A stretch of DNA of 64,000 nt from Nocardia abscessus (GCF_015477775.1 NZ_JADLQO010000009.1:124001-188000), one strand, 5' to 3'; counted from the first letter of the stretch, positions 25,401 to 34,955 are shown. Program-made: numbers and translations. Notes: generated from the sequence alone by a model not told the origin.

Positions 25401-26786
25401 GGGACTATCTCGCTAAAGGTGTTTCCGGCGGTTTCTCTCAGTAGGTTCGGGCGTCGGGCCAGCGGTCGGCGAAGGTGATCGCGAACGCGTTGACCGCAGG
25501 CTTCCAGCGCATCGTCCATCGTGCCCGACCGGCGCCGGTCGGGTCGAGCGAACGAGTCACCAGATACAGGCATTTCAGGGCGGCTTGCTCGGTGGGGAAA
25601 TGCCCTCGGGCCTTGATCGCGCGCCGGTAGCGGGCGTTGAGCGACTCGATCGCGTTCGTCGAGCAGATCACCCGCCTGATCTCGATGTCGTAGTCGAGGA
25701 ACGGGATGAACTCATCCCATGCGTTGTGCCACAGGCGGATGATGGCCCCGTATTTCGAGCCCCAGCGTTCGGTCAGCTCATCGAGCGCTGCCCGGGCTGC
25801 ATCTGCGTTTACCGCGGTATAGATCGGTTTCACGTCCCGTTTCAGCGCGTCCCAGTGCTGGCGTCCGGCCAGCCGGAAGGTGTTGCGGATCAAGTGGATG
25901 ATGCAGGTCTGCACCGTGGCCAGCGGCCACACGTTGCCGACCACCTCCAGCAGTCCTTTGAGCCCGTCGCAGACCAGGAAGAAGACATCCTTGACCCCGC
26001 GGTTACGGATCTCGGTGAGCACACTCATCCAGAACTTCGCGCCCTCCCCACCGCTGCCGGCCCACAGGCCGAGGATGTCCTTCTCCCCGGTCACGGTGAC
26101 CCCGATCGCGGCATAGATCGGCCGGTTGGCGACTTGACCGTCGCGCACCTTCACGACCAGCGCGTCGATGAAGATCGCGACGTACACCTCGTCCAGGGGT
26201 CGGCTCGACCATTCCTGCATCTCCGCGACGACTTTGTCGGTGATCCGGGAGACCGTCTCCTTGGACACCGACGCGCCATAGATCTCAGCGAAATGCGCCG
26301 AAATCTCCCCGGTTGTGAGGCCTTTCGCATACAACGACAGCACGATCTCATCGACCCCGGACAATCGGCGCTGCCGCTTGCGCACGATCTGCGGTTGAAA
26401 GCTGCCGTCCCGGTCGCGCGGCACCTCGATCGGCACCGGCCCGGTCGTCTCGGTCAACACCGTCTTCGACCTGGTCCCATTACGCACATTCACCGATTCC
26501 CGGCCCTCGGGCGCCTGGTTGGGTTCATACCCCAAGTGCTCGGTCATCTCCTCGTTCAGCGCGGTCTCGAGGACGGTCTTGGTGAACTGCTGCAGCAACC
26601 CGTCGGGCCCCGTCAGGGACAAGCCCTGCTGTCTGGCCATCCTCACCAACTCCGCCGCTGCCAGCTGCTCGGCCGAGGCCTCGGCCTTCTTCTTCGCCAC
26701 GGCATCAAGTGTCGTCATCACGGCACCTTCCCGCTGACCATCCGATCAGCGAATCAGGCCGGAAACACCCATAAATCCACAGTCCC
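25401..26786 (-). mobile_element. IS256-family insertion sequence, complete
   Basis: A 1,386-bp element bounded by imperfect 29-bp terminal inverted repeats: 25401-25429 and the complement of 26758-26786 share GGGACT at the tip and GGTGTTTCCGGC at the inner end, with mismatches between. It carries one transposase gene. An 8-bp GGCGGCGG flanks both ends. The element landed just after the DapB-like gene, between it and a TetR gene, and interrupts neither. An intact transposase, ends and duplication suggest a recent insertion. Confidence 0.92.
25438..26718 (-). CDS. IS256-family transposase
   Basis: A 426-residue DDE transposase of the Mutator/IS256 type, uninterrupted. Catalytic acidic residues appear in VAIFIDALVVKVRDG, FFLVCDGLKGLLEV and the typical STNAIESLNARYRRAIK (Glu). 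The N terminus has the family motifs HLGYEPNQAP and NVRNGTRSKTV. ATG 26718 is used; a GTG one codon upstream is possible. Full length for the family (about 400-430). Confidence 0.96.
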   Translation of the reverse strand: MTTLDAVAKKKAEASAEQLAAAELVRMARQQGLSLTGPDGLLQQFTKTVLETALNEEMTEHLGYEPNQAPEGRESVNVRNGTRSKTVLTETTGPVPIEVPRDRDGSFQPQIVRKRQRRLSGVDEIVLSLYAKGLTTGEISAHFAEIYGASVSKETVSRITDKVVAEMQEWSSRPLDEVYVAIFIDALVVKVRDGQVANRPIYAAIGVTVTGEKDILGLWAGSGGEGAKFWMSVLTEIRNRGVKDVFFLVCDGLKGLLEVVGNVWPLATVQTCIIHLIRNTFRLAGRQHWDALKRDVKPIYTAVNADAARAALDELTERWGSKYGAIIRLWHNAWDEFIPFLDYDIEIRRVICSTNAIESLNARYRRAIKARGHFPTEQAALKCLYLVTRSLDPTGAGRARWTMRWKPAVNAFAITFADRWPDARTY

Positions 26787-26794
26787 GGCGGCGG
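26787..26794. repeat. Target-site duplication, right copy
   Basis: GGCGGCGG, identical to 25393-25400, adjoins the right inverted repeat of the IS256-family element. Removing the element and one copy restores a continuous intergenic sequence between the DapB-like gene and the TetR gene at 26814. Confidence 0.8.
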
Positions 26795-26813
26795 GGTCAG
26801 CTCGGGGTGGCGG

Positions 26814-27461
26814 TCAGTCTGTCACAAGGGTGTTCAGTTCGTCGGTGAACAGTAGGGCGGGGTCGAACTCCATACCGGTGAAGTGTCCGGCGAGTTCGAG
26901 GGAGAGTACGCCGTGGAGCCGGGTCCAGAAGGACACGGCGCGGTGCAGAGTTGTGGTCGCTACCGAGGGACCCTCGGCCCATCGGCGATGGTGTTCGAGG
27001 TGGGCGTCGAACGGTGTCGCCGATGGTTGCGACGGCAGCGCGGAGCATGCCTCGATCAGCATCGTCATGATCTCGTTCGAGATCGCGGTGGTGTCACCGG
27101 GCGCGTGGTAGCCGGGGACGGGTGTGCCGTAGATGAGGAAGTATCGGTGGGGGTCGGCCAAAGCCCATGTCCGTAGGGCGTCGGCCAGCCCGGCCGGGTC
27201 GGCGCCTGAGTCCCGGGCCGTGCGCAGGGTGTCGGCGAGGCTTCGGTAGGCGTCGCGGATGAGCTCGGTGAGCAACTCGTCGCGGCTGGCGAAGTACCGA
27301 TACAGGGCGGGGCCGCTCATGCCCACCTGCTTGGCGATGGCGTTGAGCGACAGTGCGGACGCTCCTGCCGTGGCGATCTGCTGCCGGGCACACTGCTTGA
27401 TCTCCGCCCGCATCTGCACTCGATAGCGCTCCCGGGGGCTCTTCGCAGTTGGGTTCGTCAT
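26814..27461 (-). CDS. TetR-family regulator (WHG domain)
   Basis: A 215-residue TetR protein: recognition helix region LNAIAKQVGMSGPALYRYF, then a TetR-C WHG-like domain with DPHRYFLIYGTPVPGYHAPG and AVSFWTRLHGVLSLELAGHF. It is divergent from the secreted SRPBCC gene at 27613 and probably controls it. Its stop lies 20 bp from the right end of the IS element, but the coding region is intact. Confidence 0.9.
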   Translation of the reverse strand: MTNPTAKSPRERYRVQMRAEIKQCARQQIATAGASALSLNAIAKQVGMSGPALYRYFASRDELLTELIRDAYRSLADTLRTARDSGADPAGLADALRTWALADPHRYFLIYGTPVPGYHAPGDTTAISNEIMTMLIEACSALPSQPSATPFDAHLEHHRRWAEGPSVATTTLHRAVSFWTRLHGVLSLELAGHFTGMEFDPALLFTDELNTLVTD

Positions 27462-27540
27462 CGACCACTCCCTTCCCGGCTGTGCGCCCCCAGGTTGAGT
27501 TAGAGGCTATCACTTTTGCTCTTGCCTCTCACCCACGAGC

Positions 27541-27557
27541 TGTTATACCTTCTAACA
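27541..27557. promoter_or_regulatory. Candidate TetR operator, short inverted repeat
   Basis: TGTTA-N7-TAACA lies between divergent tetR (26814-27461) and the SRPBCC gene (27613). A second short repeat, AGAGGC (27502-27507) with GCCTCT (27524-27529), overlaps the tetR side. Either could be the operator; arms are short and chance is not excluded. Confidence 0.4.
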
Positions 27558-27612
27558 ATTGCGAGCAGTAATCACTCGCTTTCGTGCAAGCCCGTCGATG
27601 AGGAGCAGACCC

Positions 27613-28275
27613 ATGACCGACATTCGCCCGTCCAGCACGCCGAAGGCACAGGCCGAGACCGGTGCCGCCCGCCGCTCCGGGCGGGCCGCCCTGCTCGGGA
27701 TCGCGTTGACCGCGGCAATGCTCGGCGCCCCCGCCACCCCGGCTGTCGCCGACGGCCCCGCGGTGGACTCGGCACCGCTGACCTGCGAGGGGAAGGGCAT
27801 CGACGCCGCCGCCCCGATTCACTACCGGACCGAGACCTTGATCAAGGCGCCACTGGACACCATCTGGAATCTGCAGACCGACGTGGCCCGCTGGCCGTCC
27901 TGGCAGAAGCCGGTCGCGAGCGCCGAACGCCTGGATTCGGGGCCGCTGCAGGCTGGTTCGCGATTCCGGTGGACCACCCCCGCCCCCGCCACCGCCACGA
28001 CCCCCGCGACCACCCTGACCATCACCTCCACCGTCCAGCAACTGCAGCACAATCAGTGCATCCGCTGGAGCGGGCCTGCGATCGGTGACGGGCTGGGCAT
28101 CGACGGTGGAATCCATGTCTGGACCTTCACCCCGGTGGACGGCGGCGTCCTGGTGCGCACCGAAGAGAACTGGCACGGCGCCCAAGTCGAAGCGAACGTG
28201 CCGACCTCCACCCACTTCCTCGGCGCGGGTCTCGAAGCCTGGCTGGCCGACCTGCGGACCGCAGCCGAAGGCTGA
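27613..28275 (+). CDS. Secreted SRPBCC/polyketide-cyclase-like protein
   Basis: A 220-residue protein with a twin-part leader (ARRSGRAALLGIALTAAMLG and APATPAVADG) consistent with export. The mature part fits the START/SRPBCC fold: IHYRTETLIKAPLDTIWNLQ, DVARWPSWQKPV, FRWTTPAPA, and TFTPVDGGVLVRTEENWHG. These domains bind hydrophobic ligands. Start ATG 27613 follows GAGGAGCAG; a longer frame from 27559 lacks such a site. Faces a TetR gene. Confidence 0.78.
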   Translation: MTDIRPSSTPKAQAETGAARRSGRAALLGIALTAAMLGAPATPAVADGPAVDSAPLTCEGKGIDAAAPIHYRTETLIKAPLDTIWNLQTDVARWPSWQKPVASAERLDSGPLQAGSRFRWTTPAPATATTPATTLTITSTVQQLQHNQCIRWSGPAIGDGLGIDGGIHVWTFTPVDGGVLVRTEENWHGAQVEANVPTSTHFLGAGLEAWLADLRTAAEG

Positions 28276-28276
28276 G

Positions 28277-28399
28277 ACAACACCCGTCCAGCAGATCGAG
28301 CACGTGCCGGAGGCGCCGCCTGCCTGGCTCATCGGGTCCGGCCATCTTTTCGAGCCGGACGTGCTCGTCGAAGTCGAGGCGACTGCCCTCCTGGACTGA
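28277..28399 (+). pseudogene. RidA-family C-terminal fragment
   Basis: The frame ending at 28399 reads EAPPAWLIGSGHLFEPDVLV then EVEATALLD, which looks like the last strands of a RidA (YjgF) protein, where the family ends in LVEIEATA-like sequence. There is no start codon or N-terminal domain and it begins just after the SRPBCC stop. Probably a leftover of a deleted gene. The match is by eye on about 30 residues. Confidence 0.35.
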
Positions 28400-28631
28400 T
28401 CGCGATCGCCGTGTTGCCGGGCCGGGGGAATGAGCGGATCACCGGCCGCTCCAGGACTCCGGCCCGCTGAACGGGTCGGGTGGCCGTGCGTGACATCGCG
28501 CGCAAAGTCTCGATTCGCTGGGGCTTCGACTCTCCGCCCGGCGTGTCGCTGAAGGTTTGCTGACGTTGTCGGATTTGAATGCAAGCTGGCTGGTCGACGA
28601 ATGCCGCCAACTACCCGTGGAGGTCAAGGTC
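28400..28631. other. Non-coding stretch before lipase gene
   Basis: No convincing gene. Around 28478-28563 the plus frame reads VRDIARKVSIRWGFDSPP, faintly like an AraC helix-turn-helix tail, but it is too short and too divergent to call. Confidence 0.4.
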
Positions 28632-29885
28632 GTGATCCGGCAATTTCTTCTTTCCCGCGGCAGCATGCGCAGCCGTTCAGGTCGGGCCCGCGGTGCGATC
28701 GGCGGCGTGGCACTCGGGCTGCTCCTGGCGACGACGGCAACCGCGGAACCGCTGTATCCGCGGCCCGATCCGGACCCTTTCTATGCCGCCCCGGCGGATC
28801 TGGCGGAGTACCGACCAGGGGATGTGCTCGGTGTGCGGGCACTGCCGCCGCTGGCGATCTTCCCCGGCTCCACCGTCACGCTGGTCAAATTCCGGTCCAC
28901 CAATTCGCGCGGAGCGCCGATCGCGGCGACGACCACGGTTCTCACCCCGTTCGGCCAACGGCCCGGCGGGCCGTTGCTGTCGTATCAGCACTTCATCAAT
29001 GCGCTCGGTACCGGCTGCGCGGTGTCGCACAAGCTGTACGGCGACGATCTGAACCTGACGGTGACCACGCCGATCTTGAACGCGGCGTTGGCGCAGGGCT
29101 GGAGAGTCGCGCTGCCGGATCACCTCGGACCGCAGGTCGCTCTCGGGGCCGCGCGTTTGGGTGGCCAGATCGTCTTGGACGGCATCCGTGCGGTGAAGCG
29201 GCTGCCGGCATTCGACGTGCAGCACAGCCCAACGGTGATGGCGGGCTACTCCGGCGGCGGCATGGCCACCGCATGGGCGGCCGCGTTGCAGCCGACCTAC
29301 GCACCGGAGCTGAAGCTGGCGGGCGCGGCCATCGGCGGTGCTCCGATGAACCTGCTGACCATGGCGGAGGCGCTGGGTCTGAACCCGCACCCCTCGTTCG
29401 GGTTGGCCATGGCAGCGGCTATCGGTCTGGAGCGGGAGTACCCGGACCGCCTGCCGATCAGCTCCTACCTCAACCCGCGCGGCCTGGCGGTTCGTGACGG
29501 CATGGCGAACAGCTGCAGCAACGATATTCTCACCGCGGGCATCGGCGGCAGCGCGGGCGAGTACCTCACCAGCACCTCGATCTTCGACAACCGCGAAGCC
29601 CGATCGGTGGTGGAGGAGAACAGCCTGGAACTCTACGCCGGGGTGCCGGACACGCCGATCCTCGAATGGCATTCGCCGGACGACCAGCAGATTTCGGTCG
29701 CTGCCATCGAAAACACCGTCCGCCGCTGGTGCGCGGCAGGGGTGCGGGTGCAGACGCTTCGGGTGCCCACGGTTGGACAGGGGCCCGCCATCGAGCATCT
29801 GGCCCCTGCGGTTCTGGGGGCACCGGCTGTTATGCAGTGGCTCGACGCCCGGGTTCGCGCAGAGCCAGCCCCCACCAACTGCTGA
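28632..29885 (+). CDS. Secreted lipase (LIP family)
   Basis: A 417-residue secreted esterase/lipase of the actinobacterial LIP (secretory lipase) family. The export signal is RGAIGGVALGLLLATTATA. The alpha/beta-hydrolase nucleophile elbow is MAGYSGGGMATAWA, and the acid and His regions are LEWHSPDDQQISV and GPAIEHLAPAV. A cysteine pair (GTGCAVSH and NSCSND) may form a disulfide. GTG 28632 is chosen since GGAGG lies 8 bases upstream; ATG 28665 is an alternative that shortens the leader. Confidence 0.86.
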   Translation: MIRQFLLSRGSMRSRSGRARGAIGGVALGLLLATTATAEPLYPRPDPDPFYAAPADLAEYRPGDVLGVRALPPLAIFPGSTVTLVKFRSTNSRGAPIAATTTVLTPFGQRPGGPLLSYQHFINALGTGCAVSHKLYGDDLNLTVTTPILNAALAQGWRVALPDHLGPQVALGAARLGGQIVLDGIRAVKRLPAFDVQHSPTVMAGYSGGGMATAWAAALQPTYAPELKLAGAAIGGAPMNLLTMAEALGLNPHPSFGLAMAAAIGLEREYPDRLPISSYLNPRGLAVRDGMANSCSNDILTAGIGGSAGEYLTSTSIFDNREARSVVEENSLELYAGVPDTPILEWHSPDDQQISVAAIENTVRRWCAAGVRVQTLRVPTVGQGPAIEHLAPAVLGAPAVMQWLDARVRAEPAPTNC

Positions 29886-29975
29886 TGAGCGCGGCCTCAG
29901 TAGGGCGTGACTTTTTCGCGACCTTTTCGTAATGTATCGGTGACCTATCCTCGACTGTTACTGGTAATCGACACC

Positions 29976-30620
29976 ATGCCTGGTCAACACCGCAAACGAA
30001 CCGCGACCCGGAAGCTCACTTCCGTGGCTGCGTGTGTCATCGCGGCGACTGTCGCAGTCGTGCTGTGGGCGGCGATGCGACCGAGCACGGTTACTCGGAA
30101 TGCCGCGACGGTCGATTCGCCTCCATCGTCCATAGTCGGGGCCGTTCCGGCTCCGACCACCGTGCCGCCGACGCCTCAGGCAGCCCCGGCGGCCGCCGCC
30201 GAGCAGTCACCACCCTCGGCCAAGCAGGCCCAACAGCACCCGCCCCCACCGCCTCCCGGTGTGCCGTGTTCGACCGAACTCGTCGGCACACGGCCGCACG
30301 TGGCACAGGTGGGAAACCTGCTCAAGAAGACGTTCGGCGTCACCGACGTCGGCGGCGCCATCGGCCGTGGCGACGGCGACCACAGTGCCGGCCTGGCGCT
30401 GGATCTCATGACATCCGATTCCGCGCGCGGCGACGCCATCGCCGATTTCGTGCTGGCCAACAAGCAGCGTTTCGGGGTGACCTACGTGATTTGGCGGCAG
30501 CGGTACAACGACGGCAACGGTTGGTCGTACCTGGAAGACCGCGGAAGCCCGACGGCCAATCATTACGACCATGTGCACGTGTCGTTCGAGAAGTCTGCCG
30601 TCGTGGACGTGACCTGCTGA
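29976..30620 (+). CDS. Membrane-anchored VanY/peptidase M15-like protein
   Basis: A 214-residue protein: an N-terminal transmembrane anchor (VAACVIAATVAVVLWAAM), a proline/alanine/glutamine-rich linker of about 70 residues, and a C-terminal domain like the ARB_07466 or VanY group. Probable zinc ligands are in GDGDHSAGLALDLM (His and Asp) and NHYDHVHVSFE (His). Family members cut or bind peptidoglycan peptides; many actinobacterial versions of this domain are untested. The linker suggests reach into the cell wall. Start ATG 29976 chosen for the anchor; 29907 is possible. Confidence 0.7.
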   Translation: MPGQHRKRTATRKLTSVAACVIAATVAVVLWAAMRPSTVTRNAATVDSPPSSIVGAVPAPTTVPPTPQAAPAAAAEQSPPSAKQAQQHPPPPPPGVPCSTELVGTRPHVAQVGNLLKKTFGVTDVGGAIGRGDGDHSAGLALDLMTSDSARGDAIADFVLANKQRFGVTYVIWRQRYNDGNGWSYLEDRGSPTANHYDHVHVSFEKSAVVDVTC

Positions 30621-30669
30621 TCGTGCGCCGCCGCCGGTACCGCGGCTCGTCCGTACGTGCCGAGCGGCG

Positions 30670-33132
30670 TCAGATCGTCGCCAGGCGGGCACCGCGGCGC
30701 CGGGGGCGCAGCTGGTACAGGCGGTACCAGGCCAGCGCGAGGAAGAGAGCCCCTAGGCCGGCGACGACGCCCATATCGAGGAGCCACGCGCCCATGGTGT
30801 GTTTCCACAGCGGGTCGGGTCCGCCCTCATGCGGTGAGAGAGTGTCGAGGTCGAGAGTGGCGGCTCCCGCGCCGAACCCCCAACGGGCCGGCGCTATATA
30901 GGACAGTTGCCCGAGGACAGGTGTGCCAGGGAGCCGCACCATCCCGCCGGTGAGCACGAGTTGCGCCATCGAGAGCACGATCAGCAGCGGCAGTGTCTTC
31001 TCCGAGGTGTTCACCGACACCGATACCAGCAGGCCCAGCGCCAGCGAGGCGATGCCGAGCAACGCCATCGCCAGGATCAGCTCCACCTCGACCGACGTGA
31101 ACAGCCCTTTGGGCGGCATACTCACCCCGATGGTGCCGATCAAGACCAGCACCGCCGCCTGGAGGGTGGTGATCACCCCCAGGACCAGGAGTTTCGACAT
31201 CAGATAGACCCCCGCCGAGAGCCCGGCCGCGCGTTCTCTGCGGTAGATCGTCTGTTCCTTGACGATCTCGCGGATCGAGTTGCCGGTGCCGACGAAGCAT
31301 GCGGCGAATGCCAGAACCATGAGCTTGGTCTCGGCATCGACATTGGTTCCCGGCGCCCCGACGAACCCCTCGCCGGACGGCACCAGGGCGATGAGGGCGC
31401 CGAGCAGCAGCGGCATTACGCCCAGGAGCGCCAAATAGCTTCGGTCCGACGCGATCACCGCCAGGTATCGCCGGCACAACGTGCTGAGCTGGCTCAACTT
31501 GGACTGCGGCGCGGGAGGAGGAACCGGTGGTTTGACTTTCGCTGGGCCGACATCGTCGGTCAGTCCGACCGCCACATAGTTCTGGAAGCTCGGTGATGCT
31601 CGGAACTCGCCGGCCCAGTCGCGATCCACCTCGCGGTCGAATGCCTGGAACACCTCGGCCCAGCTGCGCTTCCCGAACTGCTGCAACCCTTCTGCCGGGG
31701 GCCCGTAATAGGCCAGCCGACCGCCGGGCACCAGAACCAGCAGGCGGTCACAGGAATCGAGATTCGCCACGCTGTGCGTGACCACGATGACGGTCCGACC
31801 GTCGTGGGCCAGTTCGGACAGCATTTCCATGACCGTTTTGTCCAGGCCCGGGTCGAGGCCGGAGGTCGGTTCGTCGAGGAACAGCATGGACGGCTTGGTC
31901 AGCAACTCCAGCGCGACGCTCACGCGTTTGCGTTGCCCGCCGGAGAGCTTGTCGATGCGGGTGTCGGCGTGCCGCGCCAAGCCGAGTTCCTCGAGGACCT
32001 CATCGACCCGCTGCTCGCGCTCCTCGCTGCGCGTATCACCAGGGAAGCGGAGTTCGGCCGCATAGAGCAGGGCGCGCCGCGTCGGGAGCTGGTTGTGCAG
32101 GATGTCCTCTTGCGGCACCAGTCCGATCCGGTGCCTGAGTTCGTCGTAATCGGTGTACAGGTCGCGTCCGTCGTAGCGGACCGTCCCCTCCGTCGCCGGC
32201 TGCAACCCGGTGACCGCGCCGAGCAGCGTCGATTTGCCCGCTCCACTGGGCCCGATGACGCCGACGAGCGATCGTTCCGGGATCGGGAAGCTCATTTCGT
32301 CGAGGAGCACCTTGCCTTCCGGTGTCCGCACCGTGAGGTTCTGCACCGAGACCGACACGGCGCCGGTGTCGACGGACTCCCGCAGTTCGTCGCCGACCAG
32401 CCGGAAGGTGGCGTGCCCCATGCCGATCAAGTCGGATTCGGCGAGGTCCGCGGTGTCGACCCGGGAGCCGTTGACGTAGGTGCCGTTGTGGCTGTCGAGG
32501 TCGACCACCCGATACGTGCCATCGCCGATCACCTGCACTTCGGCGTGATGGCGGGAGACCATGAGGTCGGGCACGACGATGTCGTTGTCGGCGGCACGCC
32601 CGATCCGGAGCTTGGGCGATGTGATCCGGACGGTCGCCAGGGGGTGGGCCATCGGAGACGACGATCGCGATACTCGGCGGGGAAGACCTGGTTCGAACTT
32701 CGTGACCGTTGCTTCATCATCGAGGATGTATCCGGGATCGGGGACGACCATCGTGTCTCCACCCGCACCCGCAACGACATCGACATCGGACTCGTGGCCT
32801 GTTGCTTCCACCGAGCAGGCCAACTGTTCGCCGTCTACGGCGTGACCGAGCTGGAACGTCTCGTCATGGTCGATCACCATCCGCTCTACGCGGTGACCGT
32901 CGAAGAAGGTGCCGTTGAGGCTGCCTGCGTCCTCGATTTCCCAACCGTCCGATCCCCCTTCCAGAACGGCGTGCAGCGAGGAAACCCGGGGATCGGTCAC
33001 GACAATGTCGGCTTCTGGATCGCGACCGACATTATATGCGCCCCCGGCGCGCAGCCGATAGACGCGTTCCCTGGTCTGCACCACAAGAACCGGCGCTTCG
33101 GGGAATTCCGTGGAGGACGAATGATCCGCCAT
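30670..33132 (-). CDS. Double-FHA ABC transporter, ATPase-permease fusion (Rv1747-like)
   Basis: An 820-residue half-transporter. Two FHA domains come first: residues about 25-110 (YNVGRDPEADIVV, SLNGTFFDG) and 165-235 (LRIGRAADNDIVV, SHNGTYVNG). The ABC ATPase follows with Walker A GPSGAGKSTLL, signature LSGGQRKRVS and Walker B MLFLDEPTSGLDPG. The ABC-2/ABCG-type permease with six helices fills the last 240 residues. M. tuberculosis Rv1747 has this same order and is phosphorylated by the kinase PknF, its FHA domains reading phospho-threonines; it exports cell-envelope lipoglycans. A matching kinase gene is not adjacent here. Confidence 0.92.
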   Translation of the reverse strand: MADHSSSTEFPEAPVLVVQTRERVYRLRAGGAYNVGRDPEADIVVTDPRVSSLHAVLEGGSDGWEIEDAGSLNGTFFDGHRVERMVIDHDETFQLGHAVDGEQLACSVEATGHESDVDVVAGAGGDTMVVPDPGYILDDEATVTKFEPGLPRRVSRSSSPMAHPLATVRITSPKLRIGRAADNDIVVPDLMVSRHHAEVQVIGDGTYRVVDLDSHNGTYVNGSRVDTADLAESDLIGMGHATFRLVGDELRESVDTGAVSVSVQNLTVRTPEGKVLLDEMSFPIPERSLVGVIGPSGAGKSTLLGAVTGLQPATEGTVRYDGRDLYTDYDELRHRIGLVPQEDILHNQLPTRRALLYAAELRFPGDTRSEEREQRVDEVLEELGLARHADTRIDKLSGGQRKRVSVALELLTKPSMLFLDEPTSGLDPGLDKTVMEMLSELAHDGRTVIVVTHSVANLDSCDRLLVLVPGGRLAYYGPPAEGLQQFGKRSWAEVFQAFDREVDRDWAGEFRASPSFQNYVAVGLTDDVGPAKVKPPVPPPAPQSKLSQLSTLCRRYLAVIASDRSYLALLGVMPLLLGALIALVPSGEGFVGAPGTNVDAETKLMVLAFAACFVGTGNSIREIVKEQTIYRRERAAGLSAGVYLMSKLLVLGVITTLQAAVLVLIGTIGVSMPPKGLFTSVEVELILAMALLGIASLALGLLVSVSVNTSEKTLPLLIVLSMAQLVLTGGMVRLPGTPVLGQLSYIAPARWGFGAGAATLDLDTLSPHEGGPDPLWKHTMGAWLLDMGVVAGLGALFLALAWYRLYQLRPRRRGARLATI

Positions 33133-33662
33133 ATTCGGAGTATACGACCGAGCCGCAGTGTGCCCGCAATACTCGGGCGTCCGCCATCCCGTCGGGGTGT
33201 CCGCTCCGCTCCGGTCTTATGCTCGCCACCGCACCTCGCTGACCAGTGCAAATAGACTCATCGACCCGCAGGGCCGATCACATCCGGCCGACGGAAATCC
33301 AGCCGCTGAACGGGCCACCCGGCATGCCGCACGAAGGAATCCCGGCGGAATTCGGAAATCCGAACCCGTCGGACCTCGGGCGCGAGATCGACGCTGAATG
33401 TTTCCCGATTCGTTTCCATCGCACTCTCATCTTTGTTATTCCCAGCATTTCCGCCGACGGTGCGGACGCCGATGTCGACCGGCTTTTGCTCCACACGGCC
33501 CGTCGACCGCACCGTGCTGCCGCGGGGCGCGTGGCTCAACGGGCGCTGGTATTCGACCGGCGAGTAGGTATGGGCGCGGTGGCGGTCGACGCTGTCGAGT
33601 CGAGGTCCGTACCAACCGACGCATATCCGGCACGGCCAGCATCGGGCGCGATGCATATCGAC
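33133..33662. other. Non-coding stretch between FHA-ABC gene and pseudogene
   Basis: No supported gene. A 53-codon minus-strand frame (33258-33419, METNRETFSVDLAPE...) has no ribosome binding site and no family. It holds the upstream region of the FHA-ABC gene. Confidence 0.4.
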
Positions 33663-34435
33663 TTGATGCTCGATTCACTGGATGGGCTATCTGTGGGGGC
33701 GCGCTGGGTGCGGGATTCCCCATCATGGGCCGCTCGATACCGGATCCGCGCGGAGGCAATCTCGCGGCCGGAGCCGCGTTCGATCACCAAGGTTCCTGTG
33801 GCAACGGTGCGGCCATGCGGGGCGCCCCGCTGGGCGCGCCTTCTATGCCGATGATCCGGAAAGAGTTGCCGCCGAGGCGGTCCGGTCGGCGCAGGTGACG
33901 CATATGCATCCCGAAGGGAGTCCTCGGCGCGGTCGCGGTCGCACTCGCGGCCGGCCGGGCTGCTCATGCTCGCCTGACCGGGATCCGGCCCACGCCAAAG
34001 GAATTCATCACCACCGTCCTCGGCCGCCTGGACGACGGTGACACCAGCCGACTGATCGTCCGTGCTCGCACCATGCTCGGAGCCTCCGCGCAGGAGGCGG
34101 CGGATGAACTCGGCAACGGGTCTCTGGTCACCGCGCAGAACACGGTGCCGTTCACGATATGGGTAGCGGCGAAGCATCTGGACGACTACCCGGCCGCGAT
34201 CACCACATGTATTGCGGCAGACGGTGATATCGACACAACGAGCGCTATCGTCGGCGGGATCGTCGCCGCCTACACCGGCTCCGGAGCTCACCCTGGTCCG
34301 ATCGTCGGAGTGCCGCAGACGTGGCTTGCCGCGCGAGAACCGTTGCCCGGCTGGCTCGACCCGGTCCGTCGAACCCGACGGCGCAAGAATTCCGGACTCG
34401 GTCGCGTCCGAAGGTGGTTATCCGGCGCGTCGTGA
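33663..34435 (+). pseudogene. ADP-ribosylglycohydrolase (DraG family) pseudogene
   Basis: Family pieces appear in order but in different frames: DGLSVGARW (about 33679), then after an internal loss AAFDHQGSCGNGAAMRGAPLG, AFYADDPERVAAEAVRSAQV, VTHMHPEG, LGAVAVALAAGRAAHARLTG, and a long in-frame end LGNGSLVTAQNTVPFTIWVA, ADGDIDTTSAIVGGIVAAYTG (the conserved acidic metal site). At least three frameshifts and a deletion of the segment between the first two pieces make it dead. DraG enzymes remove ADP-ribose from protein or nucleic-acid residues. Confidence 0.8.
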
Positions 34436-34634
34436 GGGTAACCAGCCGATCGATCTCGCTGCTCATCGGCAGCTGCGGAGGTATGGGGCCGTCCGGCCGG
34501 GCGAGAGAGCGTTCGCCGCTCGGACACCGGCACGGCGAGTGAGACGGAGGGGGCTGTTTGATCGCTCGTGACCAGGGAAAGCCGTGGGGGATAGCCGGTT
34601 CGGATATCCTGAGGACAAGTCAGGGAGGCTGCTC

Positions 34635-34802
34635 ATGCCCATCAAGTACCGCCAGCGCAAATCCTTTGGGCCGCTGAAACTCAATTTCACCCAATCGGGT
34701 CTGTCCTCGTGGAGTATCAAAATCGGCCCGTGGTCGTGGAACTCCCGCAGCAAGAAGAACAATGTCGACCTGCCGGGCCCGTTGAGCTGGCGCCAGCGCT
34801 GA
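34635..34802 (+). CDS. DUF4236-type small protein
   Basis: A 55-residue basic protein (MPIKYRQRKSFGPLKLNFTQ then SGLSSWSIKIGPWSWNSRSK), resembling the DUF4236 family, whose members are short beta-rich proteins with FGPLKLNFSKSG-like openings. Function unknown. ATG 34635 follows GGGAGG at good spacing. No operon partner. Confidence 0.7.
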   Translation: MPIKYRQRKSFGPLKLNFTQSGLSSWSIKIGPWSWNSRSKKNNVDLPGPLSWRQR

Positions 34803-34955
34803 GCGCACCGGCGCCTTGTCGGCAGGACGGACACGCGGGCACCCGAGGCTGGTGCGACCGGCCTGACCCGGTCCACCTGACCGAATCCGCCTGTTCGCCA
34901 TGATGTTCCGGGGTGCGCTATCACGCCCGGGTAGACGATGGCCCTGATTCGCCAG

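Noticed and set aside
28478..28563. AraC helix-turn-helix tail
   Set aside because: Only about 18 residues (VRDIA...WGFDSP) match loosely and no other AraC part is present.
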